Shown in pieces: positions 12,101 through 12,281 of a stretch of 12,281 bases of DNA. Origin of the DNA: an uncultured bacterium (lineage in GTDB: Bacteria; Verrucomicrobiota; Kiritimatiellia; RFP12; UBA1067); the NCBI GenBank assembly GCA_902779075.1, contig CACZAK010000300.1, forward strand, positions 1-12,281, written 5' to 3'. The translations under genes were made by a program, and so were the position numbers. Position 1 is the first letter of the stretch; each line of letters opens with the position of its first letter. The notes under the pieces were generated by a model. It was not told the origin of the DNA. It did not search any database and was given only the letters and a program-made list of their open reading frames with translations.

Positions 12101-12189
12101 GCCGTCACGGAACGGCGTTCGCCGTACAGAAGCAACTGGTTGAATCCCTTATCCGCCATTCGGAATCTGAGAGCGTGAAAGGGACCTGA
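9130..12189 (+). CDS. Secreted GH36 alpha-galactosidase fused to a GH43-like propeller
   Basis: This 1019-residue enzyme carries two complete catalytic domains. A signal peptide (residues 1-19 or so) precedes GH36, which spans about 24-704. GH36 landmarks are LLNSWEGSSFDF (289-299), FVLDDGWFG (319-327), FGLWVEPEM (371-379), KWDCN with nucleophile Asp444, CAGGGGHMD (492-500) and WTSDCTD with likely acid/base Asp514. The usual GGGGR is GGGGH here (His498). From about 711 a GH43-like five-bladed propeller follows directly. It has LLRDPSI (Asp769, base), VIDAALF (Asp890), WVEGPSP (Glu943, acid) and RHGTA (His993), so both active sites look intact. GH36 removes alpha-galactose (relatives act on beta-L-arabinopyranose); GH43 members commonly cut arabinofuranose or xylose. 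GAGGAGG (9119-9125) precedes the start, and the gap from the previous gene is 10 nt, so it is the last gene of the operon. Confidence 0.93.
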   Translation: MNLKTMLAAFAAAGTVFAAWGAKISGESLALGQYRVFGGLTSNAKSRPATFKHGGIQVVHADGAVSLRLAETGREETEDAESKTVSIRFKDEYYPFEVTRHVKTWRDCDAVETWVDIRHGEPGAVRLIHADSTAMSLYMPNTAVRVMTLAGSWCDEGNISEAPVANGHIVELASRSGTRNAWNVNSAMMVSFGDGVDEEHGMVLGVALEWTGTSCRRIRRRYDGKETEIFAGVDMTSGPYTLDPGVTFTTPRAILVWSEKGRGEVSRQYHRWARRHLMPHGDVLHPVLLNSWEGSSFDFTETTLTDMMDGVAKMDGEMFVLDDGWFGLGKHARDEKNRDRAGLGDWCVNTNKLPHGLGWLADEAKRRGLQFGLWVEPEMANTRSDLATAHPDWLLGEANRRLICGRGGTQAVLDLTNGAVRDNLFGQLDTLYSSVPSLAYVKWDCNCDIQNLGSRNLAADRQPNLWYDYTMGLYEILARLKERHPGIMVQACAGGGGHMDFGFLRYADEFWTSDCTDPYKRIFIQWGASQFYPASAMACHVTASPNIATKRVTPIKYRFDVAMTGRLGFELHPKDMTADEIAFAKAAVADYKRIRPVVQRGDLYRLVSPYEKPLSALMYVGAERDAAVVFALGLKDFGEHAETLKLRGLNPVARYSVREINCGKRLHFADREDGGSVRTGRELMEKGIAVRLSGDYDSAVFELERLCADGARDEAYLFAYFSNNGHGGRKGEAAGMRLAYSYDAKNWTPLAGEKPFLVPTVGKGGLLRDPSICRGPDGTFHLVWTTGWRDKTIGHASSKDLVHWSEQQEIPVMAHEPAAKNCWAPEVTYNPEDGLFYIYWATTIPGRHSGDATNEKKDRHNHRIYLTTTKDWRTFTPARLWFNPPFSVIDAALFNIGGKWMMVVKNENGDKKDIRTVWTESLAAGWESAGVPLKVTAAGTWVEGPSPLMVDDTLYIYFDRYTKGRYGAVKSTDGGGTWRDTSDEVSFPKGCRHGTAFAVQKQLVESLIRHSESESVKGT

Positions 12190-12281
12190 TTGCCACAGGT
12201 ACGCCAAGCAAAGCTCGGCAGAACTAATAGCGGAAGGAGCTATATCGTAAAGAAATCGACATACGATTAGGACGGCAAGCC
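12190..12281. other. Downstream end of window, no gene seen
   Basis: No convincing ORF is present. An inverted repeat ATCGTA (12244-12249) / TACGAT (12262-12267) lacks a T tail, so it is not a clear terminator. AAGGAG at 12234-12239 has no start codon at suitable spacing. Confidence 0.4.

Noticed and set aside
12190..12281. Inverted repeat ATCGTA/TACGAT as operon terminator
   Set aside because: The stem has only 6 AT-rich pairs with a 12-nt loop and no T tail.

Overview
The window comes from a GC-rich (by eye about 60% GC) Gram-negative-like bacterium. The best guess is the Verrucomicrobiota/Kiritimatiellota/Lentisphaerota group. That guess rests on three things: a XylR-type regulator (LacI-like sensor fused to an AraC helix-turn-helix), a secreted autotransporter-repeat protein opening with a TLTWNG-type motif, and signal-peptide-bearing polysaccharide enzymes in one operon. 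No rRNA, tRNA, integrase or transposase is visible, so the assignment is an inference.

Region 1 (1-3900, all + strand) begins with the tail of a truncated gene and holds seven small or medium genes of unknown function. They form several short transcription units separated by hairpin terminators. Five of them (starting at 198, ~1031, 1470, 2070 and 2907) are preceded by the same short element, written here as CCGTTGC...GCATCAT, which is exactly 32 nt long in every copy. Two copies (896-930 and 1363-1397) are identical over 35 nt. The element reads most simply as a shared promoter (TTGCTA-N17-CATCAT) with an AT-rich upstream stretch and, in four copies, a GCCGT/ACGGC inverted repeat; a transcribed hairpin is the alternative. 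It suggests a small co-regulated set of genes of unknown role. The products of the 198 and 2070 genes also appear to share a C-terminal module.

Region 2 (4000-5133, - strand) is the XylR-like regulator. Its promoter lies so close to its ATG that the mRNA is predicted to be leaderless. It is divergent from region 3, and the two promoters have mirrored -35 boxes (ACGCAAT / ATTGCGT).

Region 3 (5461-12189, + strand) is a three-gene secreted-enzyme operon. It encodes an acetyl-xylan-esterase-like alpha/beta hydrolase, a large secreted beta-repeat protein overlapping it by 4 bp, and a 1019-residue fusion of a GH36 alpha-galactosidase with a complete GH43-like five-bladed propeller. Together they look like a small locus for deacetylating and debranching a plant-type polysaccharide carrying galactosyl and arabinosyl or xylosyl groups, controlled by the XylR-like regulator. 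A run of ten C residues lies in the esterase 5' leader and could allow slipped-strand variation.
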